From assembly GCF_000702305.1 (NCBI RefSeq), contig NZ_KL370890.1:23611-87610 (forward strand): a stretch of 64,000 nucleotides of DNA, given 5' to 3'. The translations under genes and the position numbers were made by a program. The notes under the pieces were generated by a model, which worked only from the letters and a program-made list of their open reading frames with translations, was not told the origin of the DNA and did no database searches. The stretch is from Allobosea sp. 117 (GTDB lineage Bacteria > Pseudomonadota > Alphaproteobacteria > Rhizobiales > Xanthobacteraceae). This document shows positions 17,591 to 26,265 of the stretch, piece by piece (positions within the stretch are counted from its first letter, which is position 1; each line of letters begins with the position of its first letter).

Positions 17591-18820
17591 TCATGCCTCG
17601 CCTGAGCGGGCAGCTTCGTCGATGGCCGAGAATCTGCGCCGGCGCGAGGCGCCGACCGCCAGGGCGAAGGCGATCGCCAGGAGGACCGTCGCGGCAAGAA
17701 ACGGCATTTGCGGCGAGAGCTGATGCAGAGCCGCCCCGGTGAGCGGACCGATCGCCAGGCCCAGTCCCTGGCCGACCACGTTGAAGCCGGCGGCCTTCCC
17801 TTGAGCGCCCGGTCCGGTCCGCAGGCTGAGCGCGGCCAGATTGCCGGGCAGCATCAGCCCCAGCGCGACGCCGAGCAGGACGAGCGCACCGAACAGTTCC
17901 GCATAGGCCTGCGCCAGGGCGGCGAGAAGCAGGGCGATCGCCGCCAGCAGCGCGCCCGCGCCAAGCAGCGTCTCCGGCCTCAAGGCAAGCACCCGCAACA
18001 CTCCGCCCTGCACCACGATCATCGCCAGGGCCGTCGCCATCAGCGCAAGTCCCGCCTTGGCGATGGAGTCGTCCGAAGCGAAGCCGAACGCGTCCTGCAG
18101 GCGGAGCGCCACGACCTGCTGCACGATGCTGTAGGCCGATATGGAGACGAGCGTGATCGCGAAAAACGGCCAGATGCGGGATAGATTCAGGTCGGCGCCC
18201 GGAGAGGCGGCCACCGCATGGTGCCGCCGCGGCTCGGGGGCGAACAGGGCCACGCTGGCGAGCGCCAGCCCGGCGAGCCCCGAAACGAGCAGGAAGGCCA
18301 GCACCGCGTCGCTGCCCCCGATGCGCCATGCCAGGGCCGAACCGATGATCGCGCCGAGCCCGTAGGCCGCGCCGAGGATTCCCATGCCGCCGGCGCGGGC
18401 CTCCGGCGCCGTGATGTCCGCGACATAGGCTTGGGATGCGGGGAGGAGGCCCGCGGACAGCAATGTCTGCGCCGATCGCGCCGCGAGGAAGAGGCCGAGC
18501 GCCAGCGCGCCGCTCATGGCGCCGTCCAGCCGGCGCCCGACGATGAAGCCGAACGCCAGGGGGGCGAGCATCGCACCCGTGAGCGCAATCACCAGCACGG
18601 GGCGGCGCCCGATGCGCTCGGTCAGATATCCCCAGGCCGGCGCCGCGATCATCAGCAGGAGGGCGGAGGCGGAGAGGATCGTTCCCGCCTGGATGTCCGT
18701 GAAGCCGAGACGGCGCCCGAGCGGAGGCAGCACCACGAACAGGAAGGACTGGCCGGCCGCATTGGCCATGACGGCGAGGAACAATGCGACCTGCGCCAGG
18801 CTGTGTCGGGTCGGTGGCAT
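17591..18820 (-). CDS. MFS transporter
   Basis: 409-residue major facilitator with about 12 hydrophobic segments. The loop 2-3 signature is seen as GYLTERIGRRPVLVIALTG, and the first helix carries AGQSFLFVVLPPLGRRLG. The start is ATG 18820, preceded by GAGGA; an upstream ATG at 18850 has no good ribosome site. It lies 72 bp downstream of the Crp/Fnr gene in the same direction, so the two may be cotranscribed. Overall pattern suggests a drug or metabolite exporter; substrate not predictable. Confidence 0.88.
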   Translation of the reverse strand: MPPTRHSLAQVALFLAVMANAAGQSFLFVVLPPLGRRLGFTDIQAGTILSASALLLMIAAPAWGYLTERIGRRPVLVIALTGAMLAPLAFGFIVGRRLDGAMSGALALGLFLAARSAQTLLSAGLLPASQAYVADITAPEARAGGMGILGAAYGLGAIIGSALAWRIGGSDAVLAFLLVSGLAGLALASVALFAPEPRRHHAVAASPGADLNLSRIWPFFAITLVSISAYSIVQQVVALRLQDAFGFASDDSIAKAGLALMATALAMIVVQGGVLRVLALRPETLLGAGALLAAIALLLAALAQAYAELFGALVLLGVALGLMLPGNLAALSLRTGPGAQGKAAGFNVVGQGLGLAIGPLTGAALHQLSPQMPFLAATVLLAIAFALAVGASRRRRFSAIDEAARSGEA

Positions 18821-18892
18821 GACGTCCTCGAGATTGCATGTCCAAGGCAAGCGCGGCGGCCCGCTGCCGTCGTCGGACGACGGGGCGCGCGA

Positions 18893-19582
18893 TCAGTCGG
18901 TCCCGTCTCCCTCGGCGAAGCGGCGGAGCGCTCCCGGGTCGGTGATGGTGATGGAGCGGTAGGTGTTGGTCAGCCACCCGGCCTCGGAGAAGCGCCTGAT
19001 GGCGGCGTTGACCTGCTTGCGCGAGGCGTTCGCCATGACGCCGACCTCGCTCTGGGTCAGCGGGATCGGAACCTCTCCGATCCACGTCGTGCGCTGAAGC
19101 ACCGAGGCGATCCTCCGGTCGGCCTCGGGCTTTTGCAGATCGTGGATCACGCGGAACAGGAACTCGACAGTCATCATCAGCATGAGCGCGACATGGTGCG
19201 TCACTGCCGGATCGCGCGCTGCCATCTGATCCATCGCGTCGAGGGGAAGGTGCAGCATCGTCGTTTCGACGACGGCCCTGAGCTCGGCCTTCCGTGGCTT
19301 GCGCGTGAGAAAGCAGCCTTCGCCGGTCCAGTGGCCTGGAACTCCCAGGAGGATCAGGCGGGGCGTCGCGCCCGCCGGGGCCAGGCTGACGCTGACGGTG
19401 CCCGACACAAGCCCGTAGATGCCGCCTGGGGGATCGTCGAGATGGAACACCGGCTCGCCCGCAGCGAAGTGCAGCAAGACCGAGCGCCGCAGCACTTCGC
19501 TCCGGAACGCTTCGGGCAGCGACGGCAGCCAGCCCTGCTCACCCATGATCTGCTCGGCGCGAGCTTTGCTGACCTGACCCAA
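18893..19582 (-). CDS. Crp/Fnr-family transcriptional regulator
   Basis: 229-residue regulator with a cyclic-nucleotide-binding-like beta-roll (about residues 30-130, e.g. LHFAAGEPVFHLDDPPGGIYGLVSG), a dimerisation helix and a C-terminal winged helix (IPLTQSEVGVMANASRKQVNAAIRRFSEAGWL). Only one cysteine is present, so it cannot bind an Fnr-type 4Fe-4S cluster. The frame begins at TTG 19582; ATG at 19546 is an alternative. A perfect 18-bp palindrome sits 16 bp upstream, in the gap shared with the divergent outer-membrane protein/DUF1254 genes, suggesting autoregulation and control of that operon. Confidence 0.9.
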   Translation of the reverse strand: MGQVSKARAEQIMGEQGWLPSLPEAFRSEVLRRSVLLHFAAGEPVFHLDDPPGGIYGLVSGTVSVSLAPAGATPRLILLGVPGHWTGEGCFLTRKPRKAELRAVVETTMLHLPLDAMDQMAARDPAVTHHVALMLMMTVEFLFRVIHDLQKPEADRRIASVLQRTTWIGEVPIPLTQSEVGVMANASRKQVNAAIRRFSEAGWLTNTYRSITITDPGALRRFAEGDGTD

Positions 19583-19598
19583 TGAAAAAGCCCCGGCT

Positions 19599-19616
19599 TT
19601 GTCCGATTTCGGACAA
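19599..19616. promoter_or_regulatory. Perfect palindrome, candidate Crp/Fnr-type operator
   Basis: TTGTCCGA-tt-TCGGACAA, an 18-bp perfect dyad just upstream of the Crp/Fnr gene and 171 bp upstream of the divergent outer-membrane protein start. The TTG...CAA ends resemble Fnr-family half-sites, but the inner bases differ from the Fnr (TTGAT-N4-ATCAA) and Crp consensus, suiting a regulator with its own specificity. Confidence 0.65.
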
Positions 19617-19787
19617 TTACGATGTTGGCACCCGTTATATCAACAGCGACGACGTCGCGGCCGCCCAGTTCTTAGGCCAGCCGCGAACGGCGTTCGACGC
19701 ATGGCGCGAGATAAGACGGCATCCAAAACCCGGTGCGGTGCCCTGAAGTATCGAGAAGGTCTGGAGTTTCGAGAAGGTAGGGTGACG

Positions 19788-20591
19788 ATGCGCCCCGCAG
19801 TGACAGCGTGCCGGAATGTATTGTTCGCTGTCGGCCTGTTTGCCGGTCTGCCGGTACACGCGGCGGATCTGCCGCCTGCCGCGAGCGCTCCGCCTTCTCT
19901 GGTTCAATCCATCGGGCCGAGCTTCTCCTTCACCGGCTATGGCTGGGCCTCGGCGCTGCGTGGGCGCGCCTCGACGTTGCCGCCGCTGCCCGCAGCCGAT
20001 GTCGGCCTCAGCTTCGGCGACATCCTGGAGGACTTCAACGGCGGGCTGATGGGCGCCGCCGAGATGCGCCTCGGCAACTGGGGGTTCATCGCCGACGCCA
20101 TGTTCACCCAGGTGACGTCCGGCGCGACACTGCCGGGGCCGTACTTTTCCAGCGTGAACCTACGCTCGCGCACGCTCACCCTGCAGGCCTCCATTCTGTA
20201 TCGGCTCCATAGCGACGTCACCTTCGACGTCGATCTGGGCGCGGGGCTGCGCTTCTGGAATCTCGACAACCGCCTGAAGATCGGTCGGGGCGCGTTGAAC
20301 CTCGCCATCGAGCATTCCGAAGCGGAGAGCTGGCTCGATCCCGTGGTGGCCGCCCGGCTGATCGCTCGGGTCGGCGGACCCTGGAGCGTGACCCTGATCG
20401 GAGATGTCGGGGGCTTCGACGCGGGCTCGCGGCTGACTTGGCAGGCGCTCGGGACCGCGAACTACCACTGGAGCGAGAGCTGGACGCTCCACGCCGGCTA
20501 CCGGGCCCTGCACGTCGACTACCGCAACGGCCCATTCCTCTACGACACGACCATGCACGGCCCGATCCTGGCCGCGACCTATCGGTTCTGA
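19788..20591 (+). CDS. Outer-membrane beta-barrel protein
   Basis: 267-residue predicted outer-membrane protein. A signal peptide ends around GLPVHA-ADLPP, the AADLPP start common in alpha-proteobacterial Omp25/31-like proteins. The mature part alternates aromatic and polar residues as in small barrels (FSFTGYGWASALRG, LTLQASILYRLHSDVTFDVDLGAGLRFWNLDN) and ends in ILAATYRF with a terminal Phe. ATG 19788 has AAGGTAGGG upstream; the frame is open further back but without similarity. It is followed by a tiny ORF and two DUF1254 genes in the same direction. Confidence 0.8.
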   Translation: MRPAVTACRNVLFAVGLFAGLPVHAADLPPAASAPPSLVQSIGPSFSFTGYGWASALRGRASTLPPLPAADVGLSFGDILEDFNGGLMGAAEMRLGNWGFIADAMFTQVTSGATLPGPYFSSVNLRSRTLTLQASILYRLHSDVTFDVDLGAGLRFWNLDNRLKIGRGALNLAIEHSEAESWLDPVVAARLIARVGGPWSVTLIGDVGGFDAGSRLTWQALGTANYHWSESWTLHAGYRALHVDYRNGPFLYDTTMHGPILAATYRF

Positions 20592-20609
20592 CGGCGCCCG
20601 GAGACGCCC

Positions 20610-20684
20610 ATGTCCATGTTCGACATCTCTGCGTGGCTCGTTCTGCGGCAGATCGCGATCCTCAACTACGTCAATCCCTTCTGA
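20610..20684 (+). CDS. 24-residue ORF of unknown function
   Basis: Short ORF (MSMFDISAWLVLRQIAILNY, then VNPF) with GGAG a few bases before its ATG, in the 126-bp gap between the outer-membrane protein and the first DUF1254 gene. The peptide has a mildly hydrophobic, amphipathic middle. It may be a true small protein, a leader peptide controlling the next gene, or chance. No family is recognised. Confidence 0.3.
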   Translation: MSMFDISAWLVLRQIAILNYVNPF

Positions 20685-20717
20685 GCTGTTCGGGCCTACG
20701 GCCGGGAGAAAATCATC

Positions 20718-22154
20718 ATGGCGAGCCCCTTCCACATCGACAGGCGGGCCCTTCTCGCGGCGCTCGCGAGCATTGGTGCGGGAGCCTCCCTGGGCCTCGC
20801 CGCGAGCCCTTCTGCCGCCCGGGCGGCAGAAGCCGACACGCTACGAGCGATCGCAAAGGAGGCGACGATCTGGGGCTTCCCGCTCGTCGACAATTATCGC
20901 ATCCAATATTCGTACTTCGCGGATCGTGGCGGCCCCGAATTCAAGGCACCCTGGAACGTGATCGCCAACACGGCGCGCGTCTACACGCCGGAAGACAAGG
21001 CCATCCAGACGCCGAACTCGGACACGCCCTATTCCTATATTGGCGCCGACCTGCGCCGCGAGCCGCTGGTGATCTCTGTCCCGGCCGTGGAGGCCGGGCG
21101 CTATTACTCGCTGCAGTTCATCGACCAGTACACCTTCAACTTCGCCTATGTCGGCAGCCGCGCCACCGGCAACGAGGCCGGCAACTTCCTGCTCGCCGGT
21201 CCGCGCTGGAAGGGTCGCAAGCCACCGGGCGTGAAGAGTGTGATCCGCTGCGAGACCGATTTCGCCTTCGTGCTCTACCGTACCCAGCTCTTCGAGCCAT
21301 CCGACATCGAGAAGGTCAAGGCGATCCAGGCGGATTACAAGGTGCAGCCGCTCTCGCGGTTTCTCGGCAAGCCGGCGCCGGCGGCCGCGCCCGCCATCGA
21401 CTTTCCCCGGCCGCTCTCGCCCGAGCAGCAGCGGAACTCGGCCGAATTCTTCCAGGTCCTGAACTTCATCCTGCAATTCTGCCCGACACATGCTTCCGAG
21501 CGGGCCTTGCGCCGGCGCTTCGCCCGTATCGGCGTCGGGCCGGGCCGGGCGCTGGATATCGCCGGGCTCGCGCCCGAGCGGCGCAAGGCGCTTGAGGACG
21601 GCATGGCCGACGCCTGGAAGGCCTTCGCCGCCTTCAAGGCCGGCGAGCTCGACACCGGCAAGCGCACCGCGGCGGAAGGCTTCGGAACGCGGAGCTTCCT
21701 GAAGAACGACTACATGATCCGCATGGCCTCGGCGGCGCTGGGAATCTACGGCAATTCCAAGGAAGAGGCGCTCTATCCCTTCTACTACAGCGATTCCGCC
21801 GGCACCCCGCTGAACGGCAAGGACGGGCGCTATACGCTGCGGTTCGATCCGAAGAGTTCGTTCCCGGTCAACGCCTTCTGGTCGCTCACCGTCTACGAAT
21901 TGCCGCAGAGCCTGCTCTCCGCGAATCCGCTTAACCGTTACCTCATCAACGCGCCGATGCTGCCGTCGCTGAAGCGGGATCCGGACGGGCAGGTGACGCT
22001 CTATCTCCAGCACGAATCCCCCGGGCCGGATCGCGAGGCGAACTGGCTGCCCGTTCCCGCCGGGCCGTTCTGGACGACGCTGCGCCTCTATTGGCCCAAG
22101 CCCGAGGCACTGGACGGCCGCTGGAAGCAGCCGCCGCTCCTGCGGGCGTCATAA
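20718..22154 (+). CDS. DUF1254/DUF1214 domain secreted protein
   Basis: 478-residue protein with a Tat-like signal (HIDRRALLAALASIGAGAS, with paired Arg at residues 9-10) ending near ARA-AEAD. The N-terminal DUF1254 part includes TIWGFPLVDNYR and TPNSDTPYSYIGADLR; the C-terminal DUF1214 part includes FPVNAFWSLTVYELPQSLLSANPLNRYLI and ends LRLYWPKPEALDGRWKQPPLL. Biochemical role of this family is not established; members are periplasmic and often found beside porins. It is 22 bp upstream of a second, shorter relative. Confidence 0.88.
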   Translation: MASPFHIDRRALLAALASIGAGASLGLAASPSAARAAEADTLRAIAKEATIWGFPLVDNYRIQYSYFADRGGPEFKAPWNVIANTARVYTPEDKAIQTPNSDTPYSYIGADLRREPLVISVPAVEAGRYYSLQFIDQYTFNFAYVGSRATGNEAGNFLLAGPRWKGRKPPGVKSVIRCETDFAFVLYRTQLFEPSDIEKVKAIQADYKVQPLSRFLGKPAPAAAPAIDFPRPLSPEQQRNSAEFFQVLNFILQFCPTHASERALRRRFARIGVGPGRALDIAGLAPERRKALEDGMADAWKAFAAFKAGELDTGKRTAAEGFGTRSFLKNDYMIRMASAALGIYGNSKEEALYPFYYSDSAGTPLNGKDGRYTLRFDPKSSFPVNAFWSLTVYELPQSLLSANPLNRYLINAPMLPSLKRDPDGQVTLYLQHESPGPDREANWLPVPAGPFWTTLRLYWPKPEALDGRWKQPPLLRAS

Positions 22155-22176
22155 GCATCGCAACAAGGAAGCGACC

Positions 22177-23202
22177 ATGAAGCTGTTCCTCACGCTGGCG
22201 ATCCTGGCCGTGCTCGGCCCCGCCGCATATGCGCAAGCTCCCCAGTCCAGGCCGGTGCCCGTCACGGTCGAGAACTTCCCGCGCGCCGAATCGGACCTCT
22301 ACTTCTCCGGAATCGTCAGGAATGGCGGCTTCGGCAGATTCGACCACACGCGGGAGCCCGCGCCGCTCGACAAGCAGACGGTCATCCGCCTCAACCGCGA
22401 TACCCTCTACTCTTCCGCGGTGTTCGACCTCGACGCCGGGCCGGTCACGATCACCATCCCCGATGCCGGCCGGCGCTTCATCTCCATGCAGGTGATCAAC
22501 GAGGATCACTACACCCACCAGGTCGCCTACAAGCCGGGACCCTACACCCTGAGGCGCGAGGACGTCGGCACGCGCTATGTCGCCGTGGCGTTCCGCACGC
22601 TGGCCGACCCAGCGGACAAGCAGGATATGACGCAGGCCCACGCGGTGCAGGACGCCATCAAGGTCGAGCAACCGGGCGGGCCGGGCACGTTCGAGGTGCC
22701 GGCCTGGGATCAGGACGGCCAGAAGAAGATCCGCGACCTGCTCGTCGTTCTCGCCGATACGCTGTCCGACAAGAACCGGATGTTCGGCACCCGCGGAGAG
22801 GTCGACCCGGTCCGCTTCCTGCTCGGCACGGCTTCAGCCTGGGGCGGAAACCCGGACAAGGAAGCCGTCTACCTCAACGTCTTCCCCGAGAAGAACGACG
22901 GCCGGGCCGTCTACGGCCTGACGGTGCCGGCAAGCGTGCCGGTCGACGGCTTCTGGTCCGTCACGGTCTACAACGCCGAGGGCTTCTTCACGCCCAACGC
23001 GTTCGACGCCTATTCGCTCAACAACATCACCGCGGAGAAGAGCGCCGACGGCAGCTTCGACATTCAGTTCGGCGGCTGCGACGGCAAGATCGCCAATTGC
23101 CTGCCGGTCACGGCCGGCTGGAACTATATGGTCCGGCTCTATCGACCCCGTCCGGAAATCCTGAACGGCACCTGGACCTTCCCGGCCGCTGTCGCGCGAT
23201 AG
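22177..23202 (+). CDS. DUF1254/DUF1214 domain secreted protein, shorter paralogue
   Basis: 341-residue protein with a Sec signal peptide (cleavage near AAYA-QAP). DUF1254 features include NFPRAESDLYFSG and VIRLNRDTLYSSAVFDLDAGPVTITIPDAG; the C-terminal half carries VPVDGFWSVTVYNAEGFF and the DUF1214 ending MVRLYRPRPEILNGTWTFP. It follows the first DUF1254 gene by 22 bp and is likely cotranscribed. The pair may act as a heteromeric periplasmic enzyme or binding unit; this is inference. Confidence 0.88.
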   Translation: MKLFLTLAILAVLGPAAYAQAPQSRPVPVTVENFPRAESDLYFSGIVRNGGFGRFDHTREPAPLDKQTVIRLNRDTLYSSAVFDLDAGPVTITIPDAGRRFISMQVINEDHYTHQVAYKPGPYTLRREDVGTRYVAVAFRTLADPADKQDMTQAHAVQDAIKVEQPGGPGTFEVPAWDQDGQKKIRDLLVVLADTLSDKNRMFGTRGEVDPVRFLLGTASAWGGNPDKEAVYLNVFPEKNDGRAVYGLTVPASVPVDGFWSVTVYNAEGFFTPNAFDAYSLNNITAEKSADGSFDIQFGGCDGKIANCLPVTAGWNYMVRLYRPRPEILNGTWTFPAAVAR

Positions 23203-23204
23203 GC

Positions 23205-23227
23205 CGCCGATCTTCAGAAGGTCGGCG
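23205..23227 (+). terminator. Hairpin after the DUF1254 genes
   Basis: CGCCGATCTT-cag-AAGGTCGGCG, a 10-bp stem with one G-T wobble starting 2 bp after the stop codon. No T-run follows. Probable operon-end structure; the rest of 23228-23410 shows nothing further. Confidence 0.5.
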
Positions 23228-23410
23228 CCGATAGCTGGCCTGGATCGCCTCCAAGACGCTCGATCAACGGTGTCACCGTCGACGTGATATGGGCGGTCCC
23301 GACAGCGCGGAAACGGGCGAGCCCGGGCGGGGTTTTCGCGCGGGGATACGGGTTCGGATGGGCTGCCTCGTCAAAGGTGCCGGCCGCTCACGGCTGCGTC
23401 CAGCAGGGGC

Positions 23411-24484
23411 TCACTCGAGTGCCGCGGCAACCGCCTTGCCGCAGGTGGCGGTGTCGGCGCTGCCGCCGACATCGCCGGTGCGAGCCCTGGGCTCGATCAG
23501 CACGCGTTCCATCGCCCGTACGATCGCCGCCGCCGCGGCCGGTTCGCCGAGATGGTCGAGCATCATGGCGGCGGACCAGATCTGGCCCATCGGATTGGCG
23601 ATGCCCTTGCCGGCGATGTCCGGCGCCGAGCCGTGCACGGGCTCGAACAGCGAGGGAAAGGTCCGGTCCGGATTGATGTTGCCGGACGGCGCGATGCCGA
23701 TGGTGCCGGTGCAGGCGGGCCCGAGATCGGAGAGGATGTCGCCGAACAGGTTCGAGGCGACCACCACGTCGAACCGGTCCGGATGGAGCACGAACTGCGC
23801 CGTCAATATGTCGATGTGGTACTTGTCGGTGCGCACCTGCGGATAGGCGGCCTTCATGGCTTCCACGCGTTCGTCCCAGTAGGGCATGGTGATCGCGACG
23901 CCATTCGACTTGGTGGCCGAGGTGAGGTGCCTGTCGGGGCGCCGCATCGCCAGCTCGAAGGCGTATCTCAGCACCCGGTCGACGCCGTGGCGCGACATGA
24001 CGGTTTCCTGGACCACGATCTCGCGCGGCGTGCCGGGATACATGCGCCCGCCGATCGAGGTGTACTCGCCCTCCGTGTTCTCGCGCACCACCCAGAAATC
24101 GATGTCGCCCGGCTTGCGGCCGACCAGCGGCGAGGGCACGCCCGGCATCAACCGCACCGGCCGCAGATTGACGTATTGGTCGAACTCGCGGCGGAACTGC
24201 AGCAGCGAGCCCCAGAGCGAGACATGGTCGGGCACGGTGTCGGGCCAGCCGACCGCGCCGAACAGGATGGCGTCGGACGAGCCGATCCGCTCCTTCCAGT
24301 CCTCCGGCATCATCTCGCCATGGCGGGCATACCAGTCGCAGCAGGCGAAGTCGTGCCAGGTCTGCTCGATCGCGAAGCCATAGAGCGAGGCGGCCTTCTC
24401 CAGCACGCGCACGCCCTCCGGCATCACTTCCTTGCCGATGCCGTCGCCGGGAATGACGGCGATGCGGTAGCGTCGTTCGGCCAT
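23411..24484 (-). CDS. ttuC: Tartrate dehydrogenase/decarboxylase-like NAD enzyme
   Basis: 357-residue member of the isocitrate/isopropylmalate dehydrogenase family. MAERRYRIAVIPGDGIGKEVMPEGVRVLE is the N-terminal dinucleotide-fold start; FWVVRENTEGEYTSIGGRMYPG and VVVASNLFGDILSDLGPACTGTIGIAPSGNINP are the substrate/metal-site blocks, with the metal-binding aspartates in FGDILSD. The WHDFACCDWYARHGEMMP segment points to the tartrate dehydrogenase subgroup, which oxidises L-tartrate, meso-tartrate or D-malate. Last gene of the operon, 83 bp after the GMC oxidoreductase. The substrate in this context may differ. Confidence 0.88.
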   Translation of the reverse strand: MAERRYRIAVIPGDGIGKEVMPEGVRVLEKAASLYGFAIEQTWHDFACCDWYARHGEMMPEDWKERIGSSDAILFGAVGWPDTVPDHVSLWGSLLQFRREFDQYVNLRPVRLMPGVPSPLVGRKPGDIDFWVVRENTEGEYTSIGGRMYPGTPREIVVQETVMSRHGVDRVLRYAFELAMRRPDRHLTSATKSNGVAITMPYWDERVEAMKAAYPQVRTDKYHIDILTAQFVLHPDRFDVVVASNLFGDILSDLGPACTGTIGIAPSGNINPDRTFPSLFEPVHGSAPDIAGKGIANPMGQIWSAAMMLDHLGEPAAAAAIVRAMERVLIEPRARTGDVGGSADTATCGKAVAAALE

Positions 24485-24567
24485 GTCGTGGTCTCCTGCG
24501 TCAGGTGGGAAGGGGCGGCCGCCGTCTGGCCGCCGGCGCGGATTTCAGCCCGCTTATATCGGCGCGC

Positions 24568-26265
24568 TCAACGGCCGTTGCGGATGAAGGCGGCGATGCG
24601 CTCGGCAATCATGATGGTCGGCATGTTGGTATTGGCGCGCGGGATGGACGGCATCACCGAGGCGTCGGCGACGCGCAGGCCCTCCACGCCGAGCACGGTG
24701 CCGGTCGGCGAGGTCACGGCCTGCGGATCGTCGGCCCGGCCCATGCGGCAGGTGCCGGAGGGATGCCAGGTGCCCCCGACATTTGTCCGCACGAATTCGG
24801 TGAGCGTGTCGTCGTCGGTGAGCAGCCCGCGAATGGTGATGCCCTGCGTCACCACCGCATGGATGAGCGCCGCGCGCAGCGGCCCGGCGATGTCGAGCAA
24901 TCCGGCGAGCGCGCCGCGCTGCACGGCGTTCCAGATGCCCGGCACGGCGATCTTCGCCACGCGCGGCGTGTAGCTCGCGGGGAACACCACGTCGCGGAAC
25001 CCGTCCATGCCGGGATCGAGCAGCGCCTCCGCGCCCATGCGCAGCGCCGACTTCAGGCGGACGAGGTCGCGCTCGTCGCTGAGCATGCGGAAATCGACCT
25101 CGGGCTCGACGGCCGGGTCGCTCGAGGCGAGACGCAGGAAGCCACGCGAATAGGACTTGTTCACCCAGAAGAACAGGCTGCCGGTGCGCAGCCCCACCGA
25201 ATGCCAGCCGGCGCGCGACAGGATCGCCGCGTGCATGTCGCCGGCCGGCGTTCCGGGCAGGTCGGAGGTATAGCGCCAGATCGCCTCCTCGTGGTGCTCG
25301 CCCGGATTGCGCTCGCGCGCCTCCGGCGGTAGCCAGGTGGCGACCGCGATCGAGGGGTGCTCCATCAGGTTGCGGCCGACGCCGTGCCGGTCGCGCACCA
25401 CGGGGATGCCGAGCGTGCGCAGTTCCTCCGCCGGCCCGATGCCGGAGCGCAGCAGCAGCGCCGGCGAATGGATCGCGCCAGCCGCGAGCACGACCTGCCG
25501 CGCCGCGATCGTGAGCGGTCCGCTGCCCGGCCCCACGATCTCGGCGCCGGTGGCGCGGGTCCCCTCGAATATGAGGCGGGTCGCGACATGGCCGGTGAGA
25601 ATCTTCAGATTGGGCCGCCGGCGCACCTCCGGCGTCAGATAGGCGAGCGAGGTCGGCTGGCGCTCGCCCTGGTCGCTCACCGCCACCACGCCGCGAAAGG
25701 TGCCGTCCTCCCATGGCCCGTTCTGGTCGAGCCGGATCGGATGGCCCCGCTTGTCCAGCGTCTTCATCACCCGCTCGACGAAGCGCGAGACCTGCCCGTC
25801 GCCGATGCGGCGCAGCACCAGCGGGCCGTCTGATCCGTGCAGCGGGCCGTCGAAGTCGCGGTCGGCCTCCATGGCGCGGAACACCGGCAGGCAGGCGTCC
25901 CACCCCCAGCCCTCCGCGCCCAGTTCCTCCCATTCGTCATAGTCGCCGGGCGCACCGCGATTGGCCATCAGCGCATTGATGGCCGACCCGCCGCCGAGAA
26001 TCCGGGCCTGCTCGTAACGGCGGGGCCGCCGGCCGGCATTGCGCGTCGCGCCGCCCATGAGGGCGTTGAGGCCGCTCCAGATGTTGGACGTGTCGAGATA
26101 GGCGCGGCCGGGATAGCGCGCACGCACGTCGTCTGGAATGTCGTCCGCCGAGACGTTGCGGCCGGCCTCGACCAGGATGACGTCGCAATGCGGGTCTTCG
26201 GAGAGGCGCGCGGCCAGCACGCAGCCGGCCGAGCCGCCGCCGAGGATCAGTATGTCGGTGTTCAT
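24568..26265 (-). CDS. GMC-family FAD oxidoreductase (choline dehydrogenase-like)
   Basis: 565-residue GMC oxidoreductase that oxidises alcohols to aldehydes. The Rossmann motif ILGGGSAGCVLAARLSE binds FAD; GGATRNAGRRP and RILGGGSAINALMANRG match GMC signature 1, LAAGAIHSPALLLRSGIGP is signature 2, and the C-terminal catalytic His is in GGTWHPSGTCRMG followed by NTNMPTIMIAERIAAFI. ATG 26265 overlaps the upstream permease stop as ATGA. Within this operon it probably oxidises a hydroxyl group of the imported substrate. Confidence 0.92.
   Translation of the reverse strand: MNTDILILGGGSAGCVLAARLSEDPHCDVILVEAGRNVSADDIPDDVRARYPGRAYLDTSNIWSGLNALMGGATRNAGRRPRRYEQARILGGGSAINALMANRGAPGDYDEWEELGAEGWGWDACLPVFRAMEADRDFDGPLHGSDGPLVLRRIGDGQVSRFVERVMKTLDKRGHPIRLDQNGPWEDGTFRGVVAVSDQGERQPTSLAYLTPEVRRRPNLKILTGHVATRLIFEGTRATGAEIVGPGSGPLTIAARQVVLAAGAIHSPALLLRSGIGPAEELRTLGIPVVRDRHGVGRNLMEHPSIAVATWLPPEARERNPGEHHEEAIWRYTSDLPGTPAGDMHAAILSRAGWHSVGLRTGSLFFWVNKSYSRGFLRLASSDPAVEPEVDFRMLSDERDLVRLKSALRMGAEALLDPGMDGFRDVVFPASYTPRVAKIAVPGIWNAVQRGALAGLLDIAGPLRAALIHAVVTQGITIRGLLTDDDTLTEFVRTNVGGTWHPSGTCRMGRADDPQAVTSPTGTVLGVEGLRVADASVMPSIPRANTNMPTIMIAERIAAFIRNGR

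Noticed and set aside
18893..19582. Oxygen-sensing Fnr with an iron-sulfur cluster
   Set aside because: Only one cysteine occurs in the protein, so the four-cysteine cluster site is missing.
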